In this document: positions 1 to 7,423 of the stretch, piece by piece
Position numbering within the stretch: position 1 is the first letter of the stretch
How the letters are laid out: the number at the start of each line of letters is the position of its first letter
NCBI GenBank assembly: GCA_002453475.1
Contig: DKGY01000068.1
Coordinates: forward strand, 44,224 to 58,633
Reading direction: 5' to 3'
DNA length: 14,410 bases
From: Clostridium sp. UBA6758
GTDB taxonomy: Bacteria > Bacillota > Clostridia > Clostridiales > Clostridiaceae
Notes under the pieces: generated by a model
The model's database searches: none
What the model was told of the DNA's origin: nothing
What the model saw: the letters and a program-made list of their open reading frames with translations, nothing else
Translations under genes and position numbers: made by a program

Positions 1-872
1 CTGCTATAGCTGAGGAAACTAGTGCTTCCATAAGTGAAGTAGCAAGAGCTATAGAAGATGTGTCTGGTGGAGCTATTGAGCAAGCTAATAGTGCTCAAGA
101 TGGATCTACAGCTATGATTGAGTTATCAGAGAACTTGAAACTACTAAATGAAGCTACTGAAGCTATGAGCGCAGTTTATGAAAATGCTAATCATCTAAGT
201 AACAGAGGGTTAAGCATGGTAGATACACTTATAGAGAAATCTAACGATACAAAGGTTTCAACTACTAAAGTATCAGAATTAGTTATAGAGATGGATGAGA
301 GTACAGGAAAAATAAATTCTGTATCAGATACTATTTCACAGATTACAGAGCAAACTAACCTACTTTCTCTTAATGCATCCATTGAAGCAGCTAGAGCTGG
401 TGAAGCTGGTCGGGGTTTTGCAGTAGTAGCAGAAGAAATTAGAAAGCTTGCTGAGCAATCAAAGGATTCTACTATGGAAATTAAGAAAATAGTGGATGAT
501 ATAAAAAATAAGACTAACATTGCTGTTGTAGCTATTAAGGATACTGGAAAGATTGTAGAAGAGCAAGAGGTAGTAGTAGACGAAGCAAAGGCTGTATTTA
601 ATGACATAATGACAGGAATGAGAGATTTAATAAATAAAGTTACTGAAATTAGCGATTATATAGTAGTTATTGATAGAAAGAAGGACAATGTAGTAGCCCA
701 AATAGAAAACATATCATCTATATCACAAGAGACTGCCGCATCTTCAGAAGAGGTAACTGCTTCAACAGAAGAGGTAACAGGGATTTCTGAGGAGCTTACA
801 GGTCATGCTAATGAATTACAACAAATGTCTGAAAAACTACAAGAAATGATAAATGCTTTTAAATTTGAATAA
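1..872 (+). CDS. Methyl-accepting chemotaxis protein, C-terminal part (5' end outside window)
   Basis: The reading frame is open from base 3, so the gene enters from the left and its sensor, membrane and HAMP parts are not visible. What remains is the long cytoplasmic coiled-coil signalling domain. The highly conserved hairpin tip, beginning [20 protein letters not shown] and running on through [18 protein letters not shown], lies at about 348-461; in this family it contacts CheA and CheW. Glu/Ser/Ala-rich helices on both sides (EETSAS at the left edge, [17 protein letters not shown] near the C-terminus) look like adaptation methylation sites. The protein ends AFKFE with no CheR-docking pentapeptide of the NWETF type. 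A GTG at 60 could be mistaken for a start, but the conserved frame clearly continues upstream. The ligand cannot be inferred. A strong terminator follows within 10 bases. Confidence 0.95.
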   Translation, partial: AIAEETSASISEVARAIEDVSGGAIEQANSAQDGSTAMIELSENLKLLNEATEAMSAVYENANHLSNRGLSMVDTLIEKSNDTKVSTTKVSELVIEMDESTGKINSVSDTISQITEQTNLLSLNASIEAARAGEAGRGFAVVAEEIRKLAEQSKDSTMEIKKIVDDIKNKTNIAVVAIKDTGKIVEEQEVVVDEAKAVFNDIMTGMRDLINKVTEISDYIVVIDRKKDNVVAQIENISSISQETAASSEEVTASTEEVTGISEELTGHANELQQMSEKLQEMINAFKFE

Positions 873-881
873 CTATCATAA

Positions 882-922
882 GATAAGGAATACGGTGTAA
901 GCTGTATTCCTTATCATTTTTA
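882..922 (+). terminator. Intrinsic terminator of the chemotaxis gene
   Basis: A perfect 12-bp stem (GATAAGGAATAC at 882-893 with GTATTCCTTATC at 904-915) encloses a 10-nt loop and is followed by ATTTTTAT. It starts 9 bases after the stop codon, so it ends the chemotaxis transcript. Confidence 0.9.
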
Positions 923-1126
923 TAAAACAAAGTTATTAAATAAGACAGAAAATATATTTCTCAACTATTTCTAATAGAAAAGGAGACTTTATGTAAATAG
1001 ATATTTAAAGTACATCAACATATATTATTACCAAATAAAATATTTTAATTTGCTTATACTATATATTAGAATACAAAATATATCTAGCTTTATATAATAT
1101 TGTGGATGTTAAAAGGAGTGATATTT

Positions 1127-1345
1127 ATGGATATAAGAGAAATCCCAAAAAGTCAATTACTTAAAAATGTTTCAATTGATCAAATAAATAAATGTTCTAA
1201 ACAATCAACGTTATTAAATAATAATACTCAAGTTAAGGTAAGAGAACAGGATAATGAGTATTATGTGGAAGAAGGTCTTGAAAAAATATTAAATACTGAT
1301 AAAAGTAAAGATGGTGATGATTTAATAAAATGTCATATAGTATAA
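1127..1345 (+). CDS. Small 72-aa protein, possible degenerate ParB/Srx-like fold
   Basis: The ATG at 1127 is chosen over an upstream in-frame TTG at 1100 because AAAGGAG at 1112-1118 lies at correct spacing before it. The 72-aa product is hydrophilic, with no signal peptide or membrane segment, and has two cysteines (C22 and C69). I do not recognise a named family with confidence. The order of elements recalls a ParB/sulfiredoxin-like N-terminal domain: an opening MDIREIPKSQLL, a hydrophobic strand QVKV, then DNEYYVEEGLEKIL where ParB-like proteins have a Y-x-I-x-D/E-G-H/E-x-R box, and a closing strand IKCHIV. The catalytic-box Arg is replaced (GLEK), so any such domain would probably be non-catalytic. 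It stands alone between the chemotaxis terminator and the next small gene, and no clear terminator follows. The gene call is fairly safe; the fold is a guess. Confidence 0.7.
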   Translation: MDIREIPKSQLLKNVSIDQINKCSKQSTLLNNNTQVKVREQDNEYYVEEGLEKILNTDKSKDGDDLIKCHIV

Positions 1346-1441
1346 TTTAGAATAATATGTAATAAATTATATAAATAAAAGCTTACTCCGTATAAAATAT
1401 AGTATTTAGATTAGAAACTCCATTAAAAACACACAAATTAC

Positions 1442-1450
1442 TGATATAAT
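1442..1450 (+). promoter_or_regulatory. Extended -10 promoter for the MDCC peptide gene
   Basis: TGATATAAT is a perfect extended -10 element (TGn plus TATAAT). The sequence 17 bases upstream (ATTAAA) is only a weak -35, as is usual for extended -10 promoters. The predicted start near 1457 leaves a leader of about 23 nt before the ATG at 1480. Confidence 0.55.
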
Positions 1451-1479
1451 TTAATAAAAAACTATTATGGAGGGGTATT

Positions 1480-1620
1480 ATGTTTACTAGAGTAAAGAAA
1501 GCAGTTAATAACTTTTTAGATAAGATTGCAAAGCAAAATGAGGAGTTATATGGAAAAAGAAAGATGGATTGTTGTAATTTAAACAAACAAAATGAAAACA
1601 AGTCTATAAGAAATAAGTAA
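1480..1620 (+). CDS. 46-aa peptide with LDCC-like motif (MDCC), putative metal-binding
   Basis: ATG at 1480 is preceded by GGAGGGG at 1469-1475 and an extended -10 promoter. The 46-codon frame ends with TAA at 1618-1620. The product begins MFTRVKKAVNNFLDKIAKQN and continues EELYGKRKMDCCNLNKQ, a basic, possibly amphipathic helix followed by a Cys-Cys pair. From memory this matches a family of very short Firmicute proteins with the pattern L-D-x-[IL]-A-x-x-N-x-x-x-[FY]-G-x-x-x-[LM]-D-C-C, named for an LDCC motif and described as putatively metal-binding; no function is established that I know of. The antisense frame across this region is a shadow. The gene is real on RBS, promoter and motif grounds; its role is unknown. 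Confidence 0.75.
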   Translation: MFTRVKKAVNNFLDKIAKQNEELYGKRKMDCCNLNKQNENKSIRNK

Positions 1621-1847
1621 GAGATAAATTAATTATATCAAGTTGTAATGTAGTAAAGGTAAAAGTAAAAAAAGCATGTTATATATTAAATTTAGGAATA
1701 TTAAGTCCTAAAGGAATCATACTCAACTTCATACAAAAGATTATGATTTTCTAGATTATATAACTAAATCGTCAGTAGGGATGTTTTATACTATAGCAAA
1801 ATTATAATAAATATATTGAAACTATAGATACAGTTTCATATATAATA
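1621..1847. other. Non-coding stretch between the MDCC gene and the speD control region
   Basis: I find no convincing gene here. Two small hairpins without U-tracts are visible: TTTAGGA/TCCTAAA (1691-1697 with 1706-1712) and TGAAACT/AGTTTCA (1817-1823 with 1832-1838). Neither looks like an efficient terminator. No SAM riboswitch core was recognised. Confidence 0.5.
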
Positions 1848-1866
1848 AAATGTAATAATTACATTT
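1848..1866. promoter_or_regulatory. 19-bp palindrome upstream of the speD promoter, candidate operator
   Basis: AAATGTAAT, one central A, then ATTACATTT form a perfect inverted repeat with 9-bp arms. It ends 10 bp before the -35 hexamer of the speDE promoter, a position typical of an activator or upstream-bound repressor. The cognate regulator is not identifiable. In this A+T-rich DNA some palindromes arise by chance, but a perfect 9-bp arm beside a good promoter is suggestive. Confidence 0.45.
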
Positions 1867-1876
1867 CAAATTATTA

Positions 1877-1905
1877 TTGACAAATTCAACAACTCCTAAT
1901 AAAAT
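1877..1905 (+). promoter_or_regulatory. SigA-type promoter of speD-speE
   Basis: A consensus -35 TTGACA (1877-1882), a 17-bp spacer and a -10 TAAAAT (1900-1905, five of six consensus) are present. The predicted start is near 1912, leaving a short leader before the speD ATG at 1949. Confidence 0.7.
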
Positions 1906-1948
1906 TTATTCAGTGAATTTCATCTAAAGGAAAGGTGTATATAAAAGA

Positions 1949-2758
1949 ATGGAAAATAAAATCAAATTATATGGCTTTAATAATCTTACTAAGACACTGA
2001 GTTTTAACATCTATGACATTTGCTATGCAAAGGGTGAAAGAGAACAAAAGGAGTATGTAGATTATATTGATGAGCAGTACAATTCAGAAAGATTAACTAA
2101 AATCTTATGTGATGTTACTGATATTATTGGTGCTCATGTATTAAACATATCCAAGCAGGACTATGATCCACAAGGTGCAAGTGTAACTATATTAATTTCG
2201 GAGGAGCCATTAGGGGACGGGTTAATAGATGAATCGTGTAATAATGGCAAATATATTTTGAAAACTAAGGAAACTGTTGTTGCACATTTGGATAAGAGCC
2301 ATGTAACGGTACATACTTATCCTGAATATCATCCAGATAATTCTATAGCAACCTTTCGTGTAGATATAGATGTATCTACTTGTGGAGAAATTTCTCCACT
2401 AAATGCATTAGATTATCTAATTAGTAGTTTTGATTCTGATATAATTACTATTGATTACCGTGTTCGAGGATTCACGCGTGATATTAATGGTAAAAAATGC
2501 TTTATAGATACACCAATTAAATCAATTCAAGATTATATTGATGATAAGACTTTAGAAAAGTATGATGCTATGGATATAAATATGTATCAAACAAATATTT
2601 TCCATACTAAATTGCTTATAAAGGAAATTGATTTGCAAAATTATCTATTTAAAAAAGATACTCATGAATTCTTACCAAGAGAAAGACTTAATATAAGTAA
2701 TGCACTTAGAAAAGAAATAATAGAAATATTTAGTGGTAAGAATGTTTATAATGAATAA
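1949..2758 (+). CDS. speD: S-adenosylmethionine decarboxylase proenzyme (long, E. coli type)
   Basis: This enzyme decarboxylates S-adenosylmethionine, giving the aminopropyl donor for spermidine synthesis in the cytoplasm. It is a pyruvoyl enzyme made as a proenzyme that cleaves itself. The cleavage region [18 protein letters not shown] is intact, so cut between K116 and S117 with S117 becoming the pyruvoyl group is expected. The following [20 protein letters not shown] carries the conserved catalytic cysteine (C145). At 269 aa it matches the long E. coli type rather than the short roughly 125-aa form of Bacillus. A possible Shine-Dalgarno, AAAGGTG (1931-1937), lies 11 nt from the ATG, slightly far. 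The gene is first in an operon, 26 bp ahead of the spermidine synthase gene, behind a consensus-like promoter and a palindrome. Confidence 0.96.
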   Translation: MENKIKLYGFNNLTKTLSFNIYDICYAKGEREQKEYVDYIDEQYNSERLTKILCDVTDIIGAHVLNISKQDYDPQGASVTILISEEPLGDGLIDESCNNGKYILKTKETVVAHLDKSHVTVHTYPEYHPDNSIATFRVDIDVSTCGEISPLNALDYLISSFDSDIITIDYRVRGFTRDINGKKCFIDTPIKSIQDYIDDKTLEKYDAMDINMYQTNIFHTKLLIKEIDLQNYLFKKDTHEFLPRERLNISNALRKEIIEIFSGKNVYNE

Positions 2759-2784
2759 TAATATATAAACTAGGAGGATGAAAA

Positions 2785-3645
2785 ATGGAGTTATGGTATA
2801 CTGAGAATCACTCAGAAACTGTTAGATTTTCAATAAAGATTGACAAGCAAATATATGCTGGAAAAAGTGATTTTCAAAGGATAGATGTATTTGAGACAAA
2901 GGAATTTGGAAGATTTTTCACTTTAGATGGAATAGTTATGATAACAGAAAAGGATGAATTTATTTATCATGATATGATAGTTCATGTTCCCATGGCTACA
3001 AACCCTAAGATTGAAAAAGTTTTAGTTATTGGAGCTGGAGATGGTGGAACTATTAGAGAACTAACTAGATATAGCACAATAAAAGAAATAGATATGGTAG
3101 AAATAGATAAGAAAGTTGTTGATGTATGTTTAGAGTATTTTCCTATAACATCGAGTAAGTTAAAAGATGAAAGAGTAAACTTATACTTTGAGGATGGCAT
3201 TAAGTTTGTAAAAAATAAGAAAAATTACTATGACTTAATAATAGTAGATTCTACTGATCCTATAGGACCTGGTGAGGGCTTATTTACAAAAGAATTTTAT
3301 AAGAGTTGTTTTGATGCTTTAAATGAAGAAGGAATTTTAGTAAATCAACATGAAAGTCCGTATTATGAAATGTATGCTAGTTCAATGAAGAGGGCTCATA
3401 AGCGTATAAAAGAATCCTTCCCAATAGGTAAAGTATATCAAGTGCATATTCCAACATATTCTTCGGGCCATTGGTTATTTGGATTTGCATCTAAAAAGTA
3501 TGATCCTGTAAAAGATTTAAATGCTGAGGCATGGAACTCTTTAGGATTAGAAACTAAATATTATAATACAGATCTACATGTGGGATCTTTTGCTCTTCCT
3601 AACTATGTTTTACACATGCTAGAACATGCATGTGATGAAGAATAA
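2785..3645 (+). CDS. speE: Spermidine synthase (polyamine aminopropyltransferase)
   Basis: The product transfers the aminopropyl group of decarboxylated SAM to putrescine, giving spermidine and methylthioadenosine. Length (286 aa) is normal. N-terminal ELWYTENHSETVRFSIKI and KSDFQRIDVFETKEFGR are typical of SpeE. The Rossmann-type fold shows VLVIGAGDGGTIRELTR (about 79-95, D86 in the GDGG loop), MVEID (104-108) and the catalytic loop DSTDPIGPGEGLF, where D155 should be the base that activates putrescine. GAGDGG replaces the commoner GGGDGG, a mild variation. AGGAGG at 2772-2777 precedes the ATG. It is co-transcribed with speD. No gene for making putrescine (speA, speB or speC) is visible, so that substrate must come from elsewhere. 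A terminator follows. Confidence 0.96.
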   Translation: MELWYTENHSETVRFSIKIDKQIYAGKSDFQRIDVFETKEFGRFFTLDGIVMITEKDEFIYHDMIVHVPMATNPKIEKVLVIGAGDGGTIRELTRYSTIKEIDMVEIDKKVVDVCLEYFPITSSKLKDERVNLYFEDGIKFVKNKKNYYDLIIVDSTDPIGPGEGLFTKEFYKSCFDALNEEGILVNQHESPYYEMYASSMKRAHKRIKESFPIGKVYQVHIPTYSSGHWLFGFASKKYDPVKDLNAEAWNSLGLETKYYNTDLHVGSFALPNYVLHMLEHACDEE

Positions 3646-3705
3646 CATTTATTCTACATAATAAAGTTATATTTTTCTACGTAGATAAAATTATAGAATA
3701 TAAAT

Positions 3706-3756
3706 AAAACCTTTAGCATACTAATAGTAATTTAATATGCTCTAAAGGTTTTTTAT
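3706..3756 (+). terminator. Intrinsic terminator of speD-speE
   Basis: AAAACCTTTAGCATA (3706-3720) pairs with TATGC and TAAAGGTTTT (3736-3752) with a 2-nt TC bulge, followed by a T-rich run. It lies about 60 bases after the speE stop. Confidence 0.85.
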
Positions 3757-3776
3757 TTTTAAATACTTTAAATATA

Positions 3777-3785
3777 TGGTAAAAT
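3777..3785 (+). promoter_or_regulatory. Possible extended -10 promoter of the ferritin-like gene
   Basis: TGGTAAAAT fits an extended -10 element (TGn plus TAAAAT). No good -35 is seen at the right distance. It lies just after the speE terminator and 28 bases before the ATG at 3814, so it would give a very short leader. Confidence 0.4.
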
Positions 3786-3813
3786 ATATATATTGAGGTT
3801 AGGAGGAATTAAT

Positions 3814-4380
3814 ATGAAATGCAAAATATGTGGAATGAATATTAATGAGAAAAATTATGATTTTAATTCATTTGCTTTTTTAAATATAAATTCTATAGAT
3901 AATATAGTGTATTGCCCATTCTGTGGAGTAAGCAGTATTTATTTAAGTAATAGTGATAAAGTTATTGAAGTAGATAGTAAGAATTTAGATGAGAATACAT
4001 TAAAAATTTTAGACCATGCTGTTAAGCTTGAAATATTTAATGGAGAATTTTATAAAGAAGCAGCTAAAGCAGCAAAGAGTGAAAAGATTTCTAAGGCTTT
4101 TCAGGCTTTATCAAAAATAGAAATTTTTCATTCAAAGGTTCATATGGGACTAGGAGGTTTTACTAAAACACCTACTTTATCTAAAATAAATTATGACAAG
4201 CATGATAGTGATGAAGCACTTTTGAAATTGGCAAAGGAAAGAGAAGAGCATGCTGTTTACTATTATGAAAGATATAAGAATGAAGTATGTGATGAAAATG
4301 TAAAAAAAGTTTTTGAAGCTTTAATTGAAGTGGAAAAGGACCATATAGACCTTACCTATGAGTATAGAGTGGTCAATTAA
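3814..4380 (+). CDS. Ferritin-like diiron protein with N-terminal CxxC zinc/iron-ribbon (rubrerythrin-like)
   Basis: ATG at 3814 is chosen because AGGAGG (3801-3806) sits directly upstream; an in-frame TTG at 3793 would place this RBS inside the gene. The 188-aa product starts with two CxxC knuckles (C3/C6 in MKCKICGM and C34/C37 in YCPFCG), likely binding zinc or iron. Residues from about 60 to the end form a four-helix ferritin-like domain with plausible diiron ligands: E73, E103xxH106, E142 or E145, and E174xxH177. Rubrerythrins pair such a domain with a rubredoxin-like part, usually C-terminal, and act as peroxidases in anaerobes; here the Cys part is N-terminal and the knuckles are about 28 residues apart. 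A role in oxidative stress or iron handling is inferred, not shown. It stands alone. Confidence 0.8.
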   Translation: MKCKICGMNINEKNYDFNSFAFLNINSIDNIVYCPFCGVSSIYLSNSDKVIEVDSKNLDENTLKILDHAVKLEIFNGEFYKEAAKAAKSEKISKAFQALSKIEIFHSKVHMGLGGFTKTPTLSKINYDKHDSDEALLKLAKEREEHAVYYYERYKNEVCDENVKKVFEALIEVEKDHIDLTYEYRVVN

Positions 4381-4397
4381 TATAGGTAAAGTTTTGC

Positions 4398-4428
4398 TTG
4401 AAATTATTTTAATAGAGAATAATTTCAA
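4398..4428. other. AT-rich hairpin after the ferritin-like gene
   Basis: TTGAAATTATT (4398-4408) and AATAATTTCAA (4418-4428) form a perfect 11-bp stem with a 9-nt loop, 18 bases after the stop codon. No U-tract follows directly, so it is a weak terminator at best, or an mRNA 3'-end stabiliser. A second small stem, AGAAC/GTTCT, follows at 4433-4448. Confidence 0.35.
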
Positions 4429-4594
4429 TTATAGAACAAAAAAGTTCTAGAAGGCTTTAAATTCAACAAAATTAGTGATGAATTGAACAAATTAATAAGT
4501 CTGTGCATATACATTAGACTTAATAAATGTTAAAATATTATTTTAGACACATATAGTATGAAATGCAAAAATGAGTTATAAAGGAGGAGAATAT

Positions 4595-5473
4595 ATGAAA
4601 GACTATGTTGTTATTACAGATTCAACGGTAGATTTACCTCTTGATATTATAGAGAAAATAAATATAGGCATTATACCTATGGCTTATGACATGGGAAATA
4701 AAACTTATACACACTATCCCGATGATAGAGAAATGACAAGCCATGAGTTTTATGAAAGGCTAAAGAAGGGTGATACTTCTGTTACAACACAAATAAATTA
4801 TTTTACTTATAGAGAATACTTTGAAAAGATACTAAAGGAAGGAAAAGATATTTTATATATAGCGTTTTCTTCAGGACTTAGTGGAACATATAATAACTCT
4901 CAATTAGTTATACAAGATCTTAGAGAGGAATACCCTGAAAGAAAAATTATATCAGTTGATTCTCTTTCAGCGTCAGTGGGAGAAGGACTTCTAGTATACA
5001 ATGCTGTAATGAAAAAAGAAGAAGGCTTAGCCATGGAGGAATTAGTTGAGTGGATAGAAGAATACAGAAATAATACTTGTCACTGGTTTACAGTTGAAGA
5101 TTTGCATCACTTAAAACGAGGTGGAAGGATTTCTTCAGTGGAAGCAATTATTGGGACAACCTTAAAAATAAAGCCTGTATTGAGTGTTGACTATGAAGGA
5201 AAGTTAGTAAATGTATCTAAAGTAAGAGGAGACAAAAAATCCTTGGAAAAATTACTAGATAAGATGTTAGAAGATGGTACAAACTTGAAAGAACAAACTA
5301 TTATTATAGGTCATGCAGATAGCTTAGAAAGAGCGGAATATCTTGCTAATATTATTAGAGAAAAGGAACTTGTAAAAGATATTATTATTAGTACTATAGG
5401 TCCTATAATTGGAACGCACACTGGACAAGGAATGATAGGTTTAACTTTTATGGGAAACAAAAATTTAAAATAA
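4595..5473 (+). CDS. DegV family fatty-acid-binding protein (FakB-like)
   Basis: The ATG at 4595 follows AAGGAGGA (4581-4588); an upstream in-frame ATG at 4571 would put that RBS within the gene, so 292 aa is preferred. The product shows the DegV signature throughout: VVITDSTVDLP near the start, TTQINYFTYREYF (64-76), the lipid-headgroup loop FSSGLSGTYNNS (91-102), HLKRGGRIS in the middle and GTHTGQGMIGL at the end. DegV/FakB proteins carry a fatty acid in an internal pocket and present it to the kinase FakA for acyl-phosphate formation, feeding exogenous fatty acids into phospholipids. No FakA gene is in the window, so the partner is elsewhere; clostridia commonly have several DegV paralogues. 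The gene is monocistronic with a strong terminator after it. Confidence 0.9.
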   Translation: MKDYVVITDSTVDLPLDIIEKINIGIIPMAYDMGNKTYTHYPDDREMTSHEFYERLKKGDTSVTTQINYFTYREYFEKILKEGKDILYIAFSSGLSGTYNNSQLVIQDLREEYPERKIISVDSLSASVGEGLLVYNAVMKKEEGLAMEELVEWIEEYRNNTCHWFTVEDLHHLKRGGRISSVEAIIGTTLKIKPVLSVDYEGKLVNVSKVRGDKKSLEKLLDKMLEDGTNLKEQTIIIGHADSLERAEYLANIIREKELVKDIIISTIGPIIGTHTGQGMIGLTFMGNKNLK

Positions 5474-5519
5474 GAACTTATTATAATTTATTATGGAATA
5501 TTTTTTTATAGGACAACAT

Positions 5520-5562
5520 AAAAATCCTAGGTTAGTAGTAATTTAACCTAGGATTTTTTATT
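5520..5562. terminator. Bidirectional terminator between the DegV gene and the ABC permease operon
   Basis: AAAAATCCTAGGTTA (5520-5534) and TAACCTAGGATTTTT (5544-5558) form a perfect 15-bp stem with a 9-nt loop. T-tracts occur on the right in the + sense and, via the A-run on the left, in the minus sense. It therefore can end both the DegV transcript and the converging importer transcript. Confidence 0.9.
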
Positions 5563-5592
5563 TATCTAGAGTTTTTGATTATTCTTTTAAAC

Positions 5593-6438
5593 TTAATCTC
5601 CTTGAGCGGGATCTAAAGATACTCTTAGGACATCACCAAGAACGTTAAAGCTTAATACAATTAATAATATCATAAACCCTGGAAAAATTGCTAAATAAGT
5701 CTTATCCCCAATTCTAGATTGTGCAGTTTGAAGCATGCTACCTAGAGAAGCCATTGGTTGTTGCACTCCTAAACCTAAAAAACTCAAAGATGATTCCATA
5801 AGTATAGCATCAGCTATATTTATACTAGCTGCAACAATTACTGTAGAAATAGCATTAGGAATTATATGTTTTTTTACTATATTTATATTATTGCTACCTA
5901 AGGCTTTAGAGCATAGAATATAATCCCTTTCTTTTATGGATAATGTTTCTGAGCGGACTATTCTAGCGATACTCATCCATCCAAATATACCTATAATGAT
6001 TATTATATTGGCTATACTTGGCCTTAAATAGGAATTTACTATTAGTAGTAAAAAGAATAGAGGTATACTCATTAACATGTCTATTATTCTCATTATAATA
6101 GCATCAACTTTGCCTCCTAATAGTCCACTTATAGCACCAACTAGGGTGCCGATGAATATAGATACCATCATGGAGAGTACACCTACTATTAAGGAGATTC
6201 GTGCACCATATAAAGCTCTAGTAAAGTAATCTCTTCCGAGTTCATCTGTTCCAAATATATGTTTTAAATTTGGAGAAGTAAATTGATTACTCATATCAAT
6301 AGTGTCGGGATTATAGGGAGTTAAAAATGCAAAAATAGATAAAATAATTATTAAAGCTAAACATATTAAAGCAAATATTCCTAACTTATTTTTTTTAAGC
6401 TCTCTTATAAAGTTTTCTTTAAATCTAATACTAAACAT
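5593..6438 (-). CDS. Peptide/nickel-type ABC transporter permease, OppC/DppC-like
   Basis: This is a 281-aa inner-membrane permease of the Opp/Dpp/Nik class. It has the N-terminal OppC extension with a first TM at about 18-40, then HIFGTDELGRDYFTRALYGA before the permease core, which is the usual OppC hallmark. The EAA loop that docks the ATPase is at about 177-196 (CSKALGSNNINIVKKHIIPN), and the C-terminus ends SLDPAQGD. On the minus strand its ATG overlaps the last 8 bases of the upstream permease gene, with AGGGGGG inside that gene as its RBS, so translation is probably coupled. It is the last gene of the cassette: 30 bp after its stop comes a terminator, and no ATPase gene follows. Substrate unknown; peptides, nickel chelates or other small solutes are all possible. 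Confidence 0.93.
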   Translation of the reverse strand: MFSIRFKENFIRELKKNKLGIFALICLALIIILSIFAFLTPYNPDTIDMSNQFTSPNLKHIFGTDELGRDYFTRALYGARISLIVGVLSMMVSIFIGTLVGAISGLLGGKVDAIIMRIIDMLMSIPLFFLLLIVNSYLRPSIANIIIIIGIFGWMSIARIVRSETLSIKERDYILCSKALGSNNINIVKKHIIPNAISTVIVAASINIADAILMESSLSFLGLGVQQPMASLGSMLQTAQSRIGDKTYLAIFPGFMILLIVLSFNVLGDVLRVSLDPAQGD

Positions 6439-7390
6439 TTTTATCCCCCCTACGTATTCTAGGATCTACTAGTACATAACTAATGTCAGCAATTAGATTT
6501 CCTATAACAACCATTATTGAGGTAACTAAAGTCATAGCCATTATAACTGGATAATCTAAGGCTTTTATTGAGTTGATGCCAAGTCTTCCCATACCAGGCC
6601 ATCCAAAGATAGTTTCAGTGATAAATGCACCAGAAACTAAAGATGGTAGGCTCATTCCAAGAATTGTTATCATTGGAAGAAGAGCATTTTTCATAATATG
6701 ATTAAATAGAATTCTATTTTTGCTTGCACCCTTTGAAATTGCAGTAACAATATAATCTTGCTTTAGTTCTGTTATAGTGCAAGAACGGACATATCTTGTA
6801 AGAACAGCTATATTAGATAAACTAAGTACTATAGTAGGTAATATGCCGTGTTTTATAACATCTAATGTTGAAGTTACACCTATAGTCCTCATACCAACAC
6901 TAGGAAGCCACTTTAACTTTAAAGAAAATATTGAAAGCAATATCATTGCAAACCAAAAGCTAGGTATAGAAATTGCAATATAGTTTAATATATTTGTAAA
7001 TCTGTCTAAGAATTTATTTCTATGCATACCCGTATATAATCCTAGAGGAATTGATATTAAAATACCAAGAAGTAGGGAAGAACCCATAAGCCCCACCGTA
7101 GCTAAAAATCTTGAAGAAATTTCACTGGCTACAGATTGTCTAGAAACCAAGGAGTAACCCAAATCACCACTTAATACATTTTTAAGCCACAAGAAATATC
7201 TAGTTAACATAGGTTTATCTAATCCAAGACTTGTTCTTATTAGATCTGCCTGCTCCTTTGACATTTTAGGGGTTATATATCCTTGAGCAGGATCCCCTGG
7301 AGCCAAGTTCATAAGCGAAAAAGATACAAAGGATATAAATAAAAGCATAGGAATAGCTTGTAAAATTCTCTTTGTAATTTTATTTTTCAT
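6431..7390 (-). CDS. Peptide/nickel-type ABC transporter permease, OppB/DppB-like
   Basis: This is a 319-aa integral-membrane permease. Family features are the N-terminal TM followed by LAPGDPAQGYITPKMS, the LGLDKPMLTRYFLWLKNVLSGD segment, a multi-TM core, an EAA loop at about 217-236 (AISKGASKNRILFNHIMKNA), and the strongly conserved FGWPGMGRLGINSIKALDYP near the C-terminus. It ends DPRIRRGDKNV. It pairs with the OppC-like protein encoded next (8-bp overlap) to form the transmembrane heterodimer. AAAGGA lies before its ATG. It is separated from the upstream lipoprotein gene by 84 bp containing a terminator-like hairpin, so permease expression is probably lower than that of the binding protein. 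Substrate cannot be called from sequence. Confidence 0.94.
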   Translation of the reverse strand: MKNKITKRILQAIPMLLFISFVSFSLMNLAPGDPAQGYITPKMSKEQADLIRTSLGLDKPMLTRYFLWLKNVLSGDLGYSLVSRQSVASEISSRFLATVGLMGSSLLLGILISIPLGLYTGMHRNKFLDRFTNILNYIAISIPSFWFAMILLSIFSLKLKWLPSVGMRTIGVTSTLDVIKHGILPTIVLSLSNIAVLTRYVRSCTITELKQDYIVTAISKGASKNRILFNHIMKNALLPMITILGMSLPSLVSGAFITETIFGWPGMGRLGINSIKALDYPVIMAMTLVTSIMVVIGNLIADISYVLVDPRIRRGDKNV

Positions 7391-7423
7391 AATACTTATC
7401 CTTTCTATGTAAGAAACTTATGT

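Noticed and set aside
191..607. Minus-strand 138-codon open frame inside the chemotaxis gene
   Set aside because: It is antisense to a well-conserved signalling domain, Ser/Thr-rich, without a recognisable domain or convincing RBS; a shadow frame.
1383..1601. Minus-strand 72-codon frame
   Set aside because: It is antisense to the MDCC peptide gene, which has a promoter, RBS and family motif on the + strand.
1621..1948. Possible SAM riboswitch before speD
   Set aside because: No conserved SAM-I core, long pairing or terminator-antiterminator arrangement was seen; the promoter at 1877-1905 leaves only a short leader.
3677..3684. Short palindrome CTACGTAG after speE
   Set aside because: Eight bases only, not at a promoter and without repeats nearby; expected by chance.
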